64,000 nucleotides of DNA from Bacteroidales bacterium (lineage in GTDB: Bacteria; Bacteroidota; Bacteroidia; Bacteroidales; Bacteroidaceae). Every line of letters begins with the position of its first letter. Position 1 is the first letter of the stretch. The notes under the pieces are model-generated. The model was not told where the DNA came from and searched no databases. It saw only the letters and a program-made list of their open reading frames with translations. The stretch is from contig SUXN01000006.1 in NCBI GenBank assembly GCA_015060965.1, forward strand, positions 1-64,000. The letters run 5' to 3'. Positions 7,976-17,634 of the stretch are shown here, piece by piece. A program made the translations under genes and the position numbers.

Positions 7976-9655
7976 TTACGAATACATGAATCGGCGGATA
8001 CTCTGCTTTGGAGTCTTCTCGAACTGGTCGCGACGGATCTCGGTATATCCTATCTTGCTGTAAGCAGCAAGGTCTGCGTTGAGCGCCAATACATTCTTGT
8101 CAACCAGCTGCTCAAGCTGCTCGCTGCTAAGGCCGTCCTTCTTGGCAGTCTCGTAGTCAGCAACCACCAATGCCACAAGGGCGTTCTTGCGGCCAACCAC
8201 CAATGACTCTATTACATAAGGAAGGTTGTTGATTTTGTCCTCTATCTCCTCGGGATAGATATTCTGTCCACTACCTGTAAGAATCATATTCTTGCAACGG
8301 CCCTTGATGAAGAGGTTTTCGTGCCTGTCAAGAATTCCCATATCACCGGTCTTTAGCCAACCATCGGGTGTGAATGTCGCCTTGGTAGCCTCCTCGTTGT
8401 TATAGTAGCCGAGCATCACTGCATCGCCCTTCACCTGGATTTCTCCAAGGACACGACGTGGATTGGCCGAGTCGATACGCACCTGGATAGGATGCGCCTT
8501 TGTACCGCAGGAGTACTTCACATACTCGTCCTTATCGCGGTATGAGATGAGCGGACCGCACTCTGTCATACCATAACCCACTGTATAAGGGAACTTCATG
8601 CGCTTGAGGAGGTCCTCCACCTCACGGTTGAGGGCTGCACCGCCTATGATTATACCCACAGTGAAGTTGTTACCGAAAGCATCAAGCAGCGACTTCTTGA
8701 TCTTGTTCAGGACAATCCTGTCAAGACCGGGTATCTTGAGCAACAGCTTTGCCGGGAACTTGCGTGTCAAAGGGAACACCTTTGACTTGAAGATTTTCTC
8801 AATTACCAAAGGTACTGTAAGGAACATGAACGGCCTTACAACGGCAAGACCACCTATCAGACGTGCCGGTGTGGGCTTGCCGGGCATAACGAACACGTGA
8901 CAACCGCTTGAAAGCGGGAAGAGCACGTCGAAAGCCTGTCCGAACATATGAGCCATTGGAAGGATAGCGAACACGTGGCCACCCCTACACTCCGGGACAA
9001 TGCTCAAACCGAACTCAAGATTGACAGAGAGTGAACGAGCCGGAAGCACAACACCCTTTGATGTAGCACTTGTCGTTCCTGATGTAAAGCTGATTTCAGC
9101 CACATCCTCCATACAGAAACTGTCATTATAATAGTTGATATCGGCCGGTGTTATACCATTGGGGTACTTCTTTGTATAAAGTTTCTCAATGTCAGCACAT
9201 ACGGCAGAGAGCGTCTTAGCCGAGTCACGTACCACATTGAAGCCTTTGATGTCTATTACTCCGACAAAATCCTCGTTCGTCTCCATTCTGGCATAGTTTG
9301 CCACGTCCTCGTTCATACCTCTGATGGCAATGTCATCGACGATGAGCATACGGCAATCGGAAAATGCGCTGAGTTCAGACACTGCAGCGGGGAGGAAATC
9401 GGGAAGGAAAGGAACAGTAACCGCACCATAGGTCAGTGTTGCGTAATATGCAATGACCCACTCCGCCGAGTTGCGTGCATAAAGGGCCACTTTGTCACCC
9501 TTTACTATACCCATCTTCTCAAAGATCAGGTGGTACTTTGCAATGCTTTCTGCAAGCTGACCGTATGTATAGGTCTCCTTACCGAAATTTGTCACGGCTG
9601 GCAAATCCCAGTTATTCTTGACAGAATCATTGAAATAACTTACTAAGTGTCTCAT
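7976..9655 (-). CDS. Acyl-CoA synthetase (AMP-forming), tandem copy 1
   Basis: A 559-residue enzyme of the adenylate-forming (ANL) superfamily, long-chain fatty-acid-CoA ligase type. It would activate a carboxylic acid with ATP and transfer it to CoA. Motifs in order: ARNSAEW in the N-terminal domain, P-loop SFTSGTTSATSKGV, YGMTECGPL, hinge GWLKTGDMG, GRCKNMILTGSGQNIYPEE, and C-terminal KTPKQSIRRF with the catalytic lysine. The P-loop is unusual: one residue longer than the common TSGTTGxPKG and without its proline, as in copy 2. Its C terminus is identical to that of copy 2 at the protein level and nearly so in DNA. The acyl substrate is unknown. Confidence 0.88.
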   Translation of the reverse strand: MRHLVSYFNDSVKNNWDLPAVTNFGKETYTYGQLAESIAKYHLIFEKMGIVKGDKVALYARNSAEWVIAYYATLTYGAVTVPFLPDFLPAAVSELSAFSDCRMLIVDDIAIRGMNEDVANYARMETNEDFVGVIDIKGFNVVRDSAKTLSAVCADIEKLYTKKYPNGITPADINYYNDSFCMEDVAEISFTSGTTSATSKGVVLPARSLSVNLEFGLSIVPECRGGHVFAILPMAHMFGQAFDVLFPLSSGCHVFVMPGKPTPARLIGGLAVVRPFMFLTVPLVIEKIFKSKVFPLTRKFPAKLLLKIPGLDRIVLNKIKKSLLDAFGNNFTVGIIIGGAALNREVEDLLKRMKFPYTVGYGMTECGPLISYRDKDEYVKYSCGTKAHPIQVRIDSANPRRVLGEIQVKGDAVMLGYYNNEEATKATFTPDGWLKTGDMGILDRHENLFIKGRCKNMILTGSGQNIYPEEIEDKINNLPYVIESLVVGRKNALVALVVADYETAKKDGLSSEQLEQLVDKNVLALNADLAAYSKIGYTEIRRDQFEKTPKQSIRRFMYS

Positions 9656-9840
9656 ATATATTGATAGTGTGATTGATTGCGGATTTCAATTCCGGTGCAA
9701 ATTTCTATTTTTTTTTTCAAACCGCAAAGTATTTTTGCACAAATCAATGATATTTGTGCAAAAATCATCGTCAAGAATCTACTTATTTAACCTTCATTAA
9801 CACCAAATCCGGTTAAAAGACTATTTTTCGGTGAAGATAC

Positions 9841-9876
9841 AAAAAAATGAGAGTATGTGCTCATACTCTCATTTTT
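9841..9876. terminator. Terminator after the second acyl-CoA synthetase gene
   Basis: A 15-bp perfect stem (9843-9857 with 9862-9876) closes a TGCT loop, with A- and T-tracts on both sides. It separates copy 2 from copy 1, so these two genes are probably separate transcripts. Confidence 0.88.
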
Positions 9877-9894
9877 AACATACTATTCTGTACT

Positions 9895-11574
9895 TTACGA
9901 ATACATAAAGCGGCGGATACTCTGCTTTGGAGTCTTCTCGAACTGGTCGCGACGGATCTCGGTGTAACCGATCTTGCTGTATGCAGCAAGTTCTGCGTTA
10001 AGGGCAAGAACATTCTCGTCAATGAGTTTCTCTACCTGCTCATCGCTCAAGCCGTCCTTCTTTGCAGCATCGTAGTCGGCCACAACCAATGCCACAATGG
10101 CATTCTTACGGCCTACTACCAAAGACTCGATTACATAAGGAAGGTTGTTGATCTTGTCCTCAATCTCCTCGGGGTAGATGTTCTGTCCGCTACCTGTAAG
10201 GATCATATTCTTGCAACGGCCCTTGATGAAGAGGTTCTCGTTCTTGTCAAGAAGACCCATATCACCGGTCTTGAGCCAACCGTCCTTTGTAAAGGCGGCC
10301 TTTGTTGCCTCCTCGTTATTGTAGTAACCGAGCATCACTGCATCACCCTTTACCTGAATCTCACCGAGTACACGGCGTGGATTGGCTGAATCGATACGCA
10401 GTTCAATAGGATGAGCCTTTGTACCGCAAGAGTACTTCACATACTCGCTCTTGTCACGATAAGAGATAAGCGGACCGCACTCTGTCATACCATAACCCAC
10501 CACATATGGGAAGTTCATTCTCTTGAGCAGATCCTCTACCTCACGGTTAAGTGCGGCACCACCGATAATAAGACCAGTCGTAAAACTGTTGCCGAATGCG
10601 GCAAGCAAAGACTTCTTAATCTTGTTGAGGACAATCTTGTCGAGGCCGGGCACCTTGAGAAGGAACTTTGCAGGGAACTTGCGTGTTGCAGGGAATACCT
10701 TTGACTTGAAAATCTTCTCTATCACCAAAGGTACAGTGAGGAACATGAAAGGTTTCACTGTTCCAAGGCCACCCAACAGACGTGCCGGTGTAGGCTTGCC
10801 AGGCATAACATATACGTGGCAACCGCTTGAAAGCGGGAAGAGCACGTCGAATGTCTGGCCGAACATGTGGGCCATAGGAAGGATAGCGAATATGTGACCA
10901 CCCACAGCAACAGGTATCTCGCGCTGCGCAAACTCAAGGTTAACAGAGAGTGAACGGGCGGGAAGGACAACACCCTTTGATGTCGCGCTTGTGGTACCCG
11001 ATGTGAAGCTGATCTCGACTACAGCCTCCATATCACGCTCATCACCCTTGTAGTCAACATCGTTCACGCTGAGGCCCGATGGATAAAGCTCATTGAAATG
11101 CTTGTCCATATTATCGTGCGCCTCATTCAACGCCTTGACAGATGCGTGGGCAACAGAAATGTCCTTTATATTTACTATACCGGCAAAACCAGCTGTCTTC
11201 TCGAACATCTCGATATTTGCGGCATTATCCTTGAGTCCGTTGATTGCAATGTCATCGGCCAAGAGCATCTTGCACTCCGAGAATGAACCCAACTCGGCAA
11301 CAGCCGAAGGAATGAAGTCCGGAAGGAAAGGTACTGTCACAGCATCATAGGTCAGTGTTGCAAAATATGCATTCACCCACTCTGCAGAGTTGCGGGCATA
11401 AAGTGCAACCTTGTCGCCTTTCTTGATACCTGCCTCTTTGAAGAGGACGTGGTATTTTGCTATACACTCTGCCATCTGGGCATATGTATAGGTAACACCA
11501 CCGAAATTGGTAACTGCCGGAGAGTTCCAGTTTGATTTAACCGATTCGTTAAAAATGCTAATAAAGTGCTTCAT
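9895..11574 (-). CDS. Acyl-CoA synthetase (AMP-forming), tandem copy 2
   Basis: A 559-residue paralogue of copy 1, the closest pair in the cluster. I chose the ATG at 11574 because MKHFISIFNESVK aligns with the starts of the other three; the frame stays open for 17 codons upstream. It has the same motifs as copy 1, including the lengthened P-loop TSGTTSATSKG, YGMTECGPL, GWLKTGDMG and the final PKQSIRRFMYS. DNA identity with copy 1 is especially high over the last third and around the P-loop, suggesting recent duplication or gene conversion. The function is fatty- or aryl-acid activation; the substrate is unknown. Confidence 0.88.
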   Translation of the reverse strand: MKHFISIFNESVKSNWNSPAVTNFGGVTYTYAQMAECIAKYHVLFKEAGIKKGDKVALYARNSAEWVNAYFATLTYDAVTVPFLPDFIPSAVAELGSFSECKMLLADDIAINGLKDNAANIEMFEKTAGFAGIVNIKDISVAHASVKALNEAHDNMDKHFNELYPSGLSVNDVDYKGDERDMEAVVEISFTSGTTSATSKGVVLPARSLSVNLEFAQREIPVAVGGHIFAILPMAHMFGQTFDVLFPLSSGCHVYVMPGKPTPARLLGGLGTVKPFMFLTVPLVIEKIFKSKVFPATRKFPAKFLLKVPGLDKIVLNKIKKSLLAAFGNSFTTGLIIGGAALNREVEDLLKRMNFPYVVGYGMTECGPLISYRDKSEYVKYSCGTKAHPIELRIDSANPRRVLGEIQVKGDAVMLGYYNNEEATKAAFTKDGWLKTGDMGLLDKNENLFIKGRCKNMILTGSGQNIYPEEIEDKINNLPYVIESLVVGRKNAIVALVVADYDAAKKDGLSDEQVEKLIDENVLALNAELAAYSKIGYTEIRRDQFEKTPKQSIRRFMYS

Positions 11575-11801
11575 AAAACGTAATTTGTTTGTGGAAAATC
11601 CCTCACACAGCACCCCAAAATGCAAATGCGATGAGGAAAGTACTTTAATTATTCTGCAAATATCAACTAATTTTTCAAAAAAGCAAATGACTTTTATATT
11701 GATTAACTCAAAATGAACAACAATTCATTAATTTCAAGTACAAACGCCACCGTATTTTAACCTTAATTAACAAAACCAACAAACATTTTTAAACATTCAT
11801 T

Positions 11802-11835
11802 AAAAAAGGCTCTCCGGCTTCACAGCCAAAGAGCC
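11802..11835 (-). terminator. Terminator after the third acyl-CoA synthetase gene
   Basis: A two-part stem (GGCTCT/AGAGCC at 808-813 and 830-835 of the eleventh kilobase, inner GGCT/AGCC) is followed by six T on the minus strand. The 315-base gap 11575-11889 otherwise holds only AT-rich sequence and the upstream region of copy 2. Confidence 0.82.
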
Positions 11836-11889
11836 CCACAATCAATCTTCTATCAATATATATATTTAAAATATATTCATTATATATAC

Positions 11890-13563
11890 TTACTTATACA
11901 TAAACCTCTTGATGCTCAATTTAGGAGTCTTCTCAAAAGGCTCTGCCATCAGTTCACACGCAGTAATCTTGCTGTATGTAGGCAATTTTGCATTAAGTTC
12001 GAACACCACAGCCTCTATTCTGCCCTGCAAGTCAGTCTGCGCTATACCGGCTTCGGCAACAGCATCTGTATTAACAACCACAAGTGCCACCAATCCGTGC
12101 TTACGACCGACAACAAGTGACTCCGCCACATACGGTAACTGGTTGATGATGTCCTCAATCTCCTCGGGGTAGATATTCTGTCCATTGGCTGTAAGAATCA
12201 TATTCTTGCAACGGCCCTTGATGAAGATATTCTCGTTCTTGTCCATAAGGCCCATATCACCGGTCTTGAGCCAGCCATCTTCTGTGAAAGCAGCCTTTGT
12301 TGCCTCTTCGTTCTTGTAGTAACCCGACATTACAGAATCACCCTTTGCCTGGATTTCACCGGGAACATTTGCCGGGTCCTTTGAGTCGATACGGATATCA
12401 ACACCGGGGTGTGCCACAACACCGCAAGAACGCATCACAAACTCTTCCCACTTGACATAGCTAAGCAGCGGACCGCACTCTGTCATACCATAGCCGACGG
12501 TGTACGGGAACTTTATCTTCTGCATCACAGCCTCCACTTCTTTGTTCAACGCTGCACCGCCAAGGATGATACCACCTTTTGTAACATTACCTCCGAATGT
12601 ATCGATAAGGGTCTGACGCACCTTCTTATATATAATTGACCTCAAGCCGGGGATTGCAAGCATAATGCGCATCTTGGTTGTCTGCAACAGAGGCATCACC
12701 TTTCCGCGGAAGATTTTCTCTATAAGGAGAGGCACGGTAAGGAACATATATGGCTTTACATCTGCCAATGCCTTCAACAGACGGGCAGGAATAGGTTTCT
12801 CGGTAAAGATATTTATGTGACAACCGCAAGCGAACGGATAGACAAAATCAAAAATCTGGCCAAAGATGTGCGCAAGTGGCAGGATTGAGAGGATTTTATC
12901 ATCGTTGGAAGCAGGAATATGGGTAATTGCAAACTCAACGTTAGAAGATATTGAACGCGATGTAAGCATCACACCTTTTGGAGAACTGCTGGTACCCGAA
13001 GTGTAGCTGATTACAGACAATGCCTCAAGGTTCTCCTTTGAATAGTTCACAGCATTCGGAGTCACGCCGTTAGGAAAACGCGCTGAAAACGATTTCTCTA
13101 CTGCATCTACAATGCCGTCAAGCTTTCCGTTGCAATTCTCGGCAACAGTGAAATCAATGATGTTCATAAGACCACAGAAATCGGCAAAACCGGAGAACTG
13201 TGGCAGAATATTGTCACGCTTGAGATTGCCGAGGATAGCGTTGTCAACAAGCAGCAGACGGCTGTCGGAAAGACGTGTAAGGTCGGCAATGTTCTGCGGA
13301 AGGAAGTCAGGCAACAAAGGAACGCATACTGCGTCGTAAGTCACCACAGAAAAATAGGCAACACACCATTCGGCGCAGTTACGTGCGCACAATGCGATTT
13401 TCTCACCTTTCTTTATACCGCATTTTTCAAACAGGATATGCATCTTTTCAATTTCAGATGCAACTACACCATATGTCAACGTGTTCGCCCCATAATTGCT
13501 TAAAGCCGGACGGTTCCAGTTGGCCTTAATAGATTCATCAATATATGACAAATAGTGTTTCAT
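11890..13563 (-). CDS. Acyl-CoA synthetase (AMP-forming), tandem copy 3
   Basis: A 557-residue ANL-superfamily ligase. Motifs: ARNCAEW, a canonical-length P-loop YTSGTSSSPKGVML, YGMTECGPL, GWLKTGDMG, GRCKNMILTANGQNIYPEE and C-terminal KTPKLSIKRF with the catalytic lysine. It resembles copy 4 more than copies 1 and 2, giving two sub-pairs. It begins only 37 bases after copy 4, with no terminator between, so the two are likely co-transcribed. The start ATG is supported by alignment with the other copies. The acyl substrate is unknown. Confidence 0.87.
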   Translation of the reverse strand: MKHYLSYIDESIKANWNRPALSNYGANTLTYGVVASEIEKMHILFEKCGIKKGEKIALCARNCAEWCVAYFSVVTYDAVCVPLLPDFLPQNIADLTRLSDSRLLLVDNAILGNLKRDNILPQFSGFADFCGLMNIIDFTVAENCNGKLDGIVDAVEKSFSARFPNGVTPNAVNYSKENLEALSVISYTSGTSSSPKGVMLTSRSISSNVEFAITHIPASNDDKILSILPLAHIFGQIFDFVYPFACGCHINIFTEKPIPARLLKALADVKPYMFLTVPLLIEKIFRGKVMPLLQTTKMRIMLAIPGLRSIIYKKVRQTLIDTFGGNVTKGGIILGGAALNKEVEAVMQKIKFPYTVGYGMTECGPLLSYVKWEEFVMRSCGVVAHPGVDIRIDSKDPANVPGEIQAKGDSVMSGYYKNEEATKAAFTEDGWLKTGDMGLMDKNENIFIKGRCKNMILTANGQNIYPEEIEDIINQLPYVAESLVVGRKHGLVALVVVNTDAVAEAGIAQTDLQGRIEAVVFELNAKLPTYSKITACELMAEPFEKTPKLSIKRFMYK

Positions 13564-13600
13564 AACTCTTTGAATTATTTTAGCTTATACAAATAATCTT

Positions 13601-15280
13601 TTAGTTATACATGAAACGTTTGATACTCAGTTTAGGAGTCTTTTCAAACGGTTCGGTACGCAGTTCGCATCGGGCAATCTGGCTGTATGGGGGCAACTGC
13701 GCATTAAGTGCGAATACGCTTGCCTCAATAGTCTCCTGAGCCTTCTCTTCAGAAATACCGGCAGCCTTCATCGCATCCTTGTCAACAACAATCAAGGCAA
13801 CAAGCGCATGGTTACGTCCAACAACAAGCGACTCAACCACGTATGGCTGCTGGTTTATAAGATCCTCAATTTCCTCGGGATAGATATTCTGTCCACTACC
13901 TGTAAGAATCATATTCTTGCAACGTCCCTTGATGAATACGGTTCCGAAACGGTCCTGAATACCCATATCACCGGTCTTGAGCCAACCGTCGCTTGTAAAT
14001 GAGCTCTGTGTTGCCTCTTCATTCTTATAATAGCCCAACGTAACGACATCGCCACACACCTGAATCTCACCCGGAACCTTTGAAGGTTTGTCAGAATCGA
14101 TACGCAACTCTATTGTAGGAGCCGCAATACCGCCTCTGTCATCAATCGTGGGGTGAGAAGAGGCCACATAACTGATAAGCGGACCACACTCGGTCATTCC
14201 GTAGCCGACAGCGTAAGGTATACCGATCTTCTTCATAACCTTATCAACATCTTTGCTGATGGCTGCACCACCGATAAAGAAGCCTGCCTTAGCAAGATTA
14301 CCGCCGAATGTCGCAATAATGGTATCACGTACTTTCTTATGTATAAGCTGACGGACACCAGGTATTGAAGTGAGGAAACGCATCGCAGGCTTGTTGAGTG
14401 TAGGGATTACCTTTGAGCGGAATATTTTCTCTATTAACAAAGGAACAGTCAAGAAGATAAAAGGCTTTACATCAGCTAAAGCTCTAAGCAAACGCGCCGG
14501 TACAGGTTTCTCTGTAAATATGTTGATGTGGCATCCACAAGAGAAAAGCAAAAGGAAATCAAAAGCAAGACCGAAGATGTGAGCGAGCGGCAGTATAGAC
14601 AATGTATTGCCAGGCTCGTTAACAGCTACCGGCACCAACTTACGGGCAATCTCCACATTGGCCGAGAGAGAACGGGCGGGCAACATGACACCCTTTGGAG
14701 AACTGCTTGTACCCGATGTGTAGCTGATTACAGAAAGGTCATCAAGACCATCCTGCGGATAGCTCAGATCGGCAACTGAGAAACCGGCGGGGTACTCCTC
14801 ATTATAAAGCACGTCAAGTTCTTCCTTTGTCACATTAACTAAACAATCGCAACCTATTATAGGTTCATGACTTACAATATCAACTACGCCTATAAAACCT
14901 TTCTCATCGGCAAGCTTCTCCATAGAGTTGCTGCGCTTGAGCCCATTAAGGATGTTCGCATCTACAAGCAGGAGCTTGCTGTCGGACAATTTAGTCAGCT
15001 GGGCAATATTCTCAGGCAGAAAATCGGGCAACAAAGGGACAACCACAGCCTTATAGCTTGCAATAGCAATGAAAGCAATACACCATTCGGCAGAGTTCCT
15101 TGCCGCAATTGCAACATGGTCACCCTCTTTTATACCACATTTATCGAACAATATCTGTAATTTTGCAGCATTGGCCGCTATTTCTCCAAATGTATAGGTC
15201 TTGGCGCCATAATTAGAGATAGCAGGCTTGTCCCAATTGTTTCTGATAGCATCTTCAATATAATAAAGAAAATGTTTCAT
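13601..15280 (-). CDS. Acyl-CoA synthetase (AMP-forming), tandem copy 4
   Basis: A 559-residue ligase, first gene of the likely copy 4-copy 3 operon. I chose ATG 15280 (MKHFLYYIEDAIR) because it aligns with the paralogues; the longer frame from 15421 adds 47 unlikely residues. Motifs: ARNSAEW, P-loop YTSGTSSSPKGVML, YGMTECGPL, GWLKTGDMG, GRCKNMILTGSGQNIYPEE and KTPKLSIKRF. These are cytosolic or membrane-associated enzymes, and neither a signal peptide nor a transmembrane segment is visible. Four copies in a row imply different substrates or conditions rather than dosage alone. Confidence 0.87.
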   Translation of the reverse strand: MKHFLYYIEDAIRNNWDKPAISNYGAKTYTFGEIAANAAKLQILFDKCGIKEGDHVAIAARNSAEWCIAFIAIASYKAVVVPLLPDFLPENIAQLTKLSDSKLLLVDANILNGLKRSNSMEKLADEKGFIGVVDIVSHEPIIGCDCLVNVTKEELDVLYNEEYPAGFSVADLSYPQDGLDDLSVISYTSGTSSSPKGVMLPARSLSANVEIARKLVPVAVNEPGNTLSILPLAHIFGLAFDFLLLFSCGCHINIFTEKPVPARLLRALADVKPFIFLTVPLLIEKIFRSKVIPTLNKPAMRFLTSIPGVRQLIHKKVRDTIIATFGGNLAKAGFFIGGAAISKDVDKVMKKIGIPYAVGYGMTECGPLISYVASSHPTIDDRGGIAAPTIELRIDSDKPSKVPGEIQVCGDVVTLGYYKNEEATQSSFTSDGWLKTGDMGIQDRFGTVFIKGRCKNMILTGSGQNIYPEEIEDLINQQPYVVESLVVGRNHALVALIVVDKDAMKAAGISEEKAQETIEASVFALNAQLPPYSQIARCELRTEPFEKTPKLSIKRFMYN

Positions 15281-15654
15281 GATAATATTTATTAAGTGTT
15301 TAAAATGTTTGCACGCACCAATTTTCATATATATGCGCACTATTTCATTGCAAAGGTCGCATTTCGTTTCCAAACAACCATATTTTGGCGCTATACACAT
15401 GATAATGTTGGTAAAAACCATGTATGTGTGGTGAAATTATACTATTTGTGGTAAAATTCAAAATAGTTTTTACAGATTTCACCGCAATATTTAAGATTTT
15501 TACCCCAGATATCCGAAAAAGAACAAAATTTGCTACAAAAACCGTCACAACTGAAAAAGACTTAAAAAAGAAGAGAGAAAAACCGCATTTTATAACATTT
15601 TATCCATAGCCTAAAAATTGTGCCCGAAAAATTAGGTTTTATAAATAAAGGGGC

Positions 15655-15662
15655 TAACTTTG
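15655..15662 (+). promoter_or_regulatory. -7 box TAACTTTG for the carboxyltransferase gene
   Basis: A good TAnnTTTG match 73 bases ahead of the start at 15735. The 454-base divergent gap 15281-15734 is otherwise AT-rich, with no gene seen. Confidence 0.6.
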
Positions 15663-15734
15663 CAACTAATGAGACAACAATTTTATGGAGCAAAGCGTAT
15701 ATAACGCTACTCTACACCATTAAAAACAGCTATT

Positions 15735-17510
15735 ATGGAAAAGGAGATTAAATTCAGTTTAGTTTACCGCGACATGTACCAATCATCGGGAAAATTCCAG
15801 CCTCTTGCAGAGCAGTTGGAGAAAGTTGCCCCGGCTATAATAGAAATGGGATGCTTTGCACGCGTCGAGACAAACGGCGGAGCATTCGAGCAGGTGAACC
15901 TTATGGCTGGCGAGAACCCCAACAATGCCGTAAGACGCTTCACAAAGCCCTTTAACGAAGCTGGAATACAGACACATATGCTTGACAGGGCGCTCAATGC
16001 ATTACGTATGTTCCCTGTTCCAGCCGATGTAAGACGCCTTATGTATAAGGTTAAGAAAGCTCAAGGTGTTGACATAACACGTATTTTCTGCGGTCTCAAC
16101 GACGCACGAAACATTATTCCTTCAATAAAATATGCGCTTGAGGCGGGAATGATCCCGCAGGCAACACTCTGTATCACAAGCTCCCCTATCCACACCGTAG
16201 AATACTACAGCGAACTGGCCGACCAGCTTATAGAAGCCGGTGCAACAGAGATTTGCTTGAAGGACATGGCCGGCATTGGCCGTCCTGCATTCCTTGGCAG
16301 ATTGACAAAGAGTATCAAGGACAAGCATCCGGAAATCATAATCCAGTATCACGGACACAGCGGCCCGGGCCTCTCTATGGCATCTATCCTTGAGGTGTGC
16401 AAGAACGGTTGCGACATTATTGATACAGCTGTTGAGCCACTCTCTTGGGGAAAGGTTCATCCGGACATCATCAGTGTTCAAGCAATGCTTAAAGATGCAG
16501 GCTTTAAAGTGCCTGAAATCAACATGAACGCATACATGAAGGTGCGCAGTTTGACACAGGAATTCATTGACGATTGGATGGGTGTTTTCATGGACAAGAA
16601 CAACAAGCTGATGAGTTCTCTGTTGCTCACAAGCGGACTCCCCGGCGGTATGATGGGTTCAATGATGTCCGACCTCGCAGGTGTACATAAAGGTATCAAC
16701 GGAATTCTCCAGAGCAAGGGCAAACCGACCTACACCCTTGATGAACTTATGGTAGAGCTTTTCAATGAGGTAGCGTACGTGTGGCCACGCGTGGGCTATC
16801 CCCCGCTCGTTACCCCATTCAGCCAGTATGTAAAGAACATAGCATTGATGAACCTGCTTTCAAATGCACAGGACGAACCACGATTCAGCCGAATGGACGA
16901 GAGCATGTGGGGTATGATCCTTGGCAAGAGCGGCCGTTTGCCCGGCGAAGTAGCTCCTGAGATTGTAGAGCTCGCAAAAGAGAAGGGCTTCGAGTTCACA
17001 ACAGCCGACCCACAGAGTTTCTATCCCGATGCTCTTGACAAGTACCGTAAAGAGATGGAGGAACTTGGATGGGACAAAGGCCAGGACGATGAAGAACTTT
17101 GGGAATTCGCCATGCATGAGCGCCAGTACCGCGACTACAAGAGCGGTGTTGCCAAAGAGCGTTTCCTTGCCGACATTGAGAAGGCGAAGGAGAGCGAGAT
17201 GGCAAGCAAAGGCGTCAGTGTAGAAGAAATAAAGGCTATCAAGCATGCTAAAGCCGACCCGATCGTAGCGCCCGAGAAGGGTCAGATTGTATGGGAAGTT
17301 GCTGTAAGCGGCGAGTCAATGCCTCCTGCTATCGGTAGCCATGTGAATGCCGACGAGATGTTCTGCACCGTCATCACCCCTTGGGGACAGCTTCAGCCGG
17401 TTGCCACAGGTTTAGGTGGCCGTGTAATCGAAGTATGCGCAAAACAGGGTGCCTTGGTTAACCGTGGCGAGGTGATTGCCTACGTACAGCGCGACGAACT
17501 TTTCAATTGA
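15735..17510 (+). CDS. Carboxyltransferase, oxaloacetate decarboxylase alpha / pyruvate carboxylase B type, lacking the biotin lysine
   Basis: A 591-residue protein. The N-terminal TIM barrel is the biotin-dependent carboxyltransferase fold: VYRDMYQSS (metal Asp), CLKDMAG (active-site Lys), the YHGHSGPG metal His pair, and TAVEPLSWG. A conserved central region (NEVAYVWPRVGYPPLVTPFSQYV) follows. The last 75 residues resemble a biotinyl/lipoyl beta-barrel (VAPEKGQIVWEV...GGRVIEV...GALVNRGEVIAYV), but the turn that should read EAMKM reads ITPWGQL, with no lysine. It may depend on a biotin carrier encoded elsewhere, or be a lineage-specific variant. Likely role: pyruvate/oxaloacetate interconversion, possibly coupled to Na+. 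No beta or gamma subunit is adjacent. Confidence 0.8.
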   Translation: MEKEIKFSLVYRDMYQSSGKFQPLAEQLEKVAPAIIEMGCFARVETNGGAFEQVNLMAGENPNNAVRRFTKPFNEAGIQTHMLDRALNALRMFPVPADVRRLMYKVKKAQGVDITRIFCGLNDARNIIPSIKYALEAGMIPQATLCITSSPIHTVEYYSELADQLIEAGATEICLKDMAGIGRPAFLGRLTKSIKDKHPEIIIQYHGHSGPGLSMASILEVCKNGCDIIDTAVEPLSWGKVHPDIISVQAMLKDAGFKVPEINMNAYMKVRSLTQEFIDDWMGVFMDKNNKLMSSLLLTSGLPGGMMGSMMSDLAGVHKGINGILQSKGKPTYTLDELMVELFNEVAYVWPRVGYPPLVTPFSQYVKNIALMNLLSNAQDEPRFSRMDESMWGMILGKSGRLPGEVAPEIVELAKEKGFEFTTADPQSFYPDALDKYRKEMEELGWDKGQDDEELWEFAMHERQYRDYKSGVAKERFLADIEKAKESEMASKGVSVEEIKAIKHAKADPIVAPEKGQIVWEVAVSGESMPPAIGSHVNADEMFCTVITPWGQLQPVATGLGGRVIEVCAKQGALVNRGEVIAYVQRDELFN

Positions 17511-17531
17511 CAAGTTAAACTAAAGCAACAG

Positions 17532-17563
17532 CCCCTCATCAGCAAAAGATTGCAGATGAGGGG
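17532..17563 (+). terminator. Terminator after the carboxyltransferase gene
   Basis: A 9-bp stem (17532-17540 with 17555-17563) with an inner GCAA/TTGC stem, followed by a T-rich stretch. Confidence 0.8.
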
Positions 17564-17634
17564 ATTATTATTGTTTTATAAGTGTATATTTTGCAAAAGA
17601 GGGAGTTATTATCCGACATTCGTTGATGAAGTAA

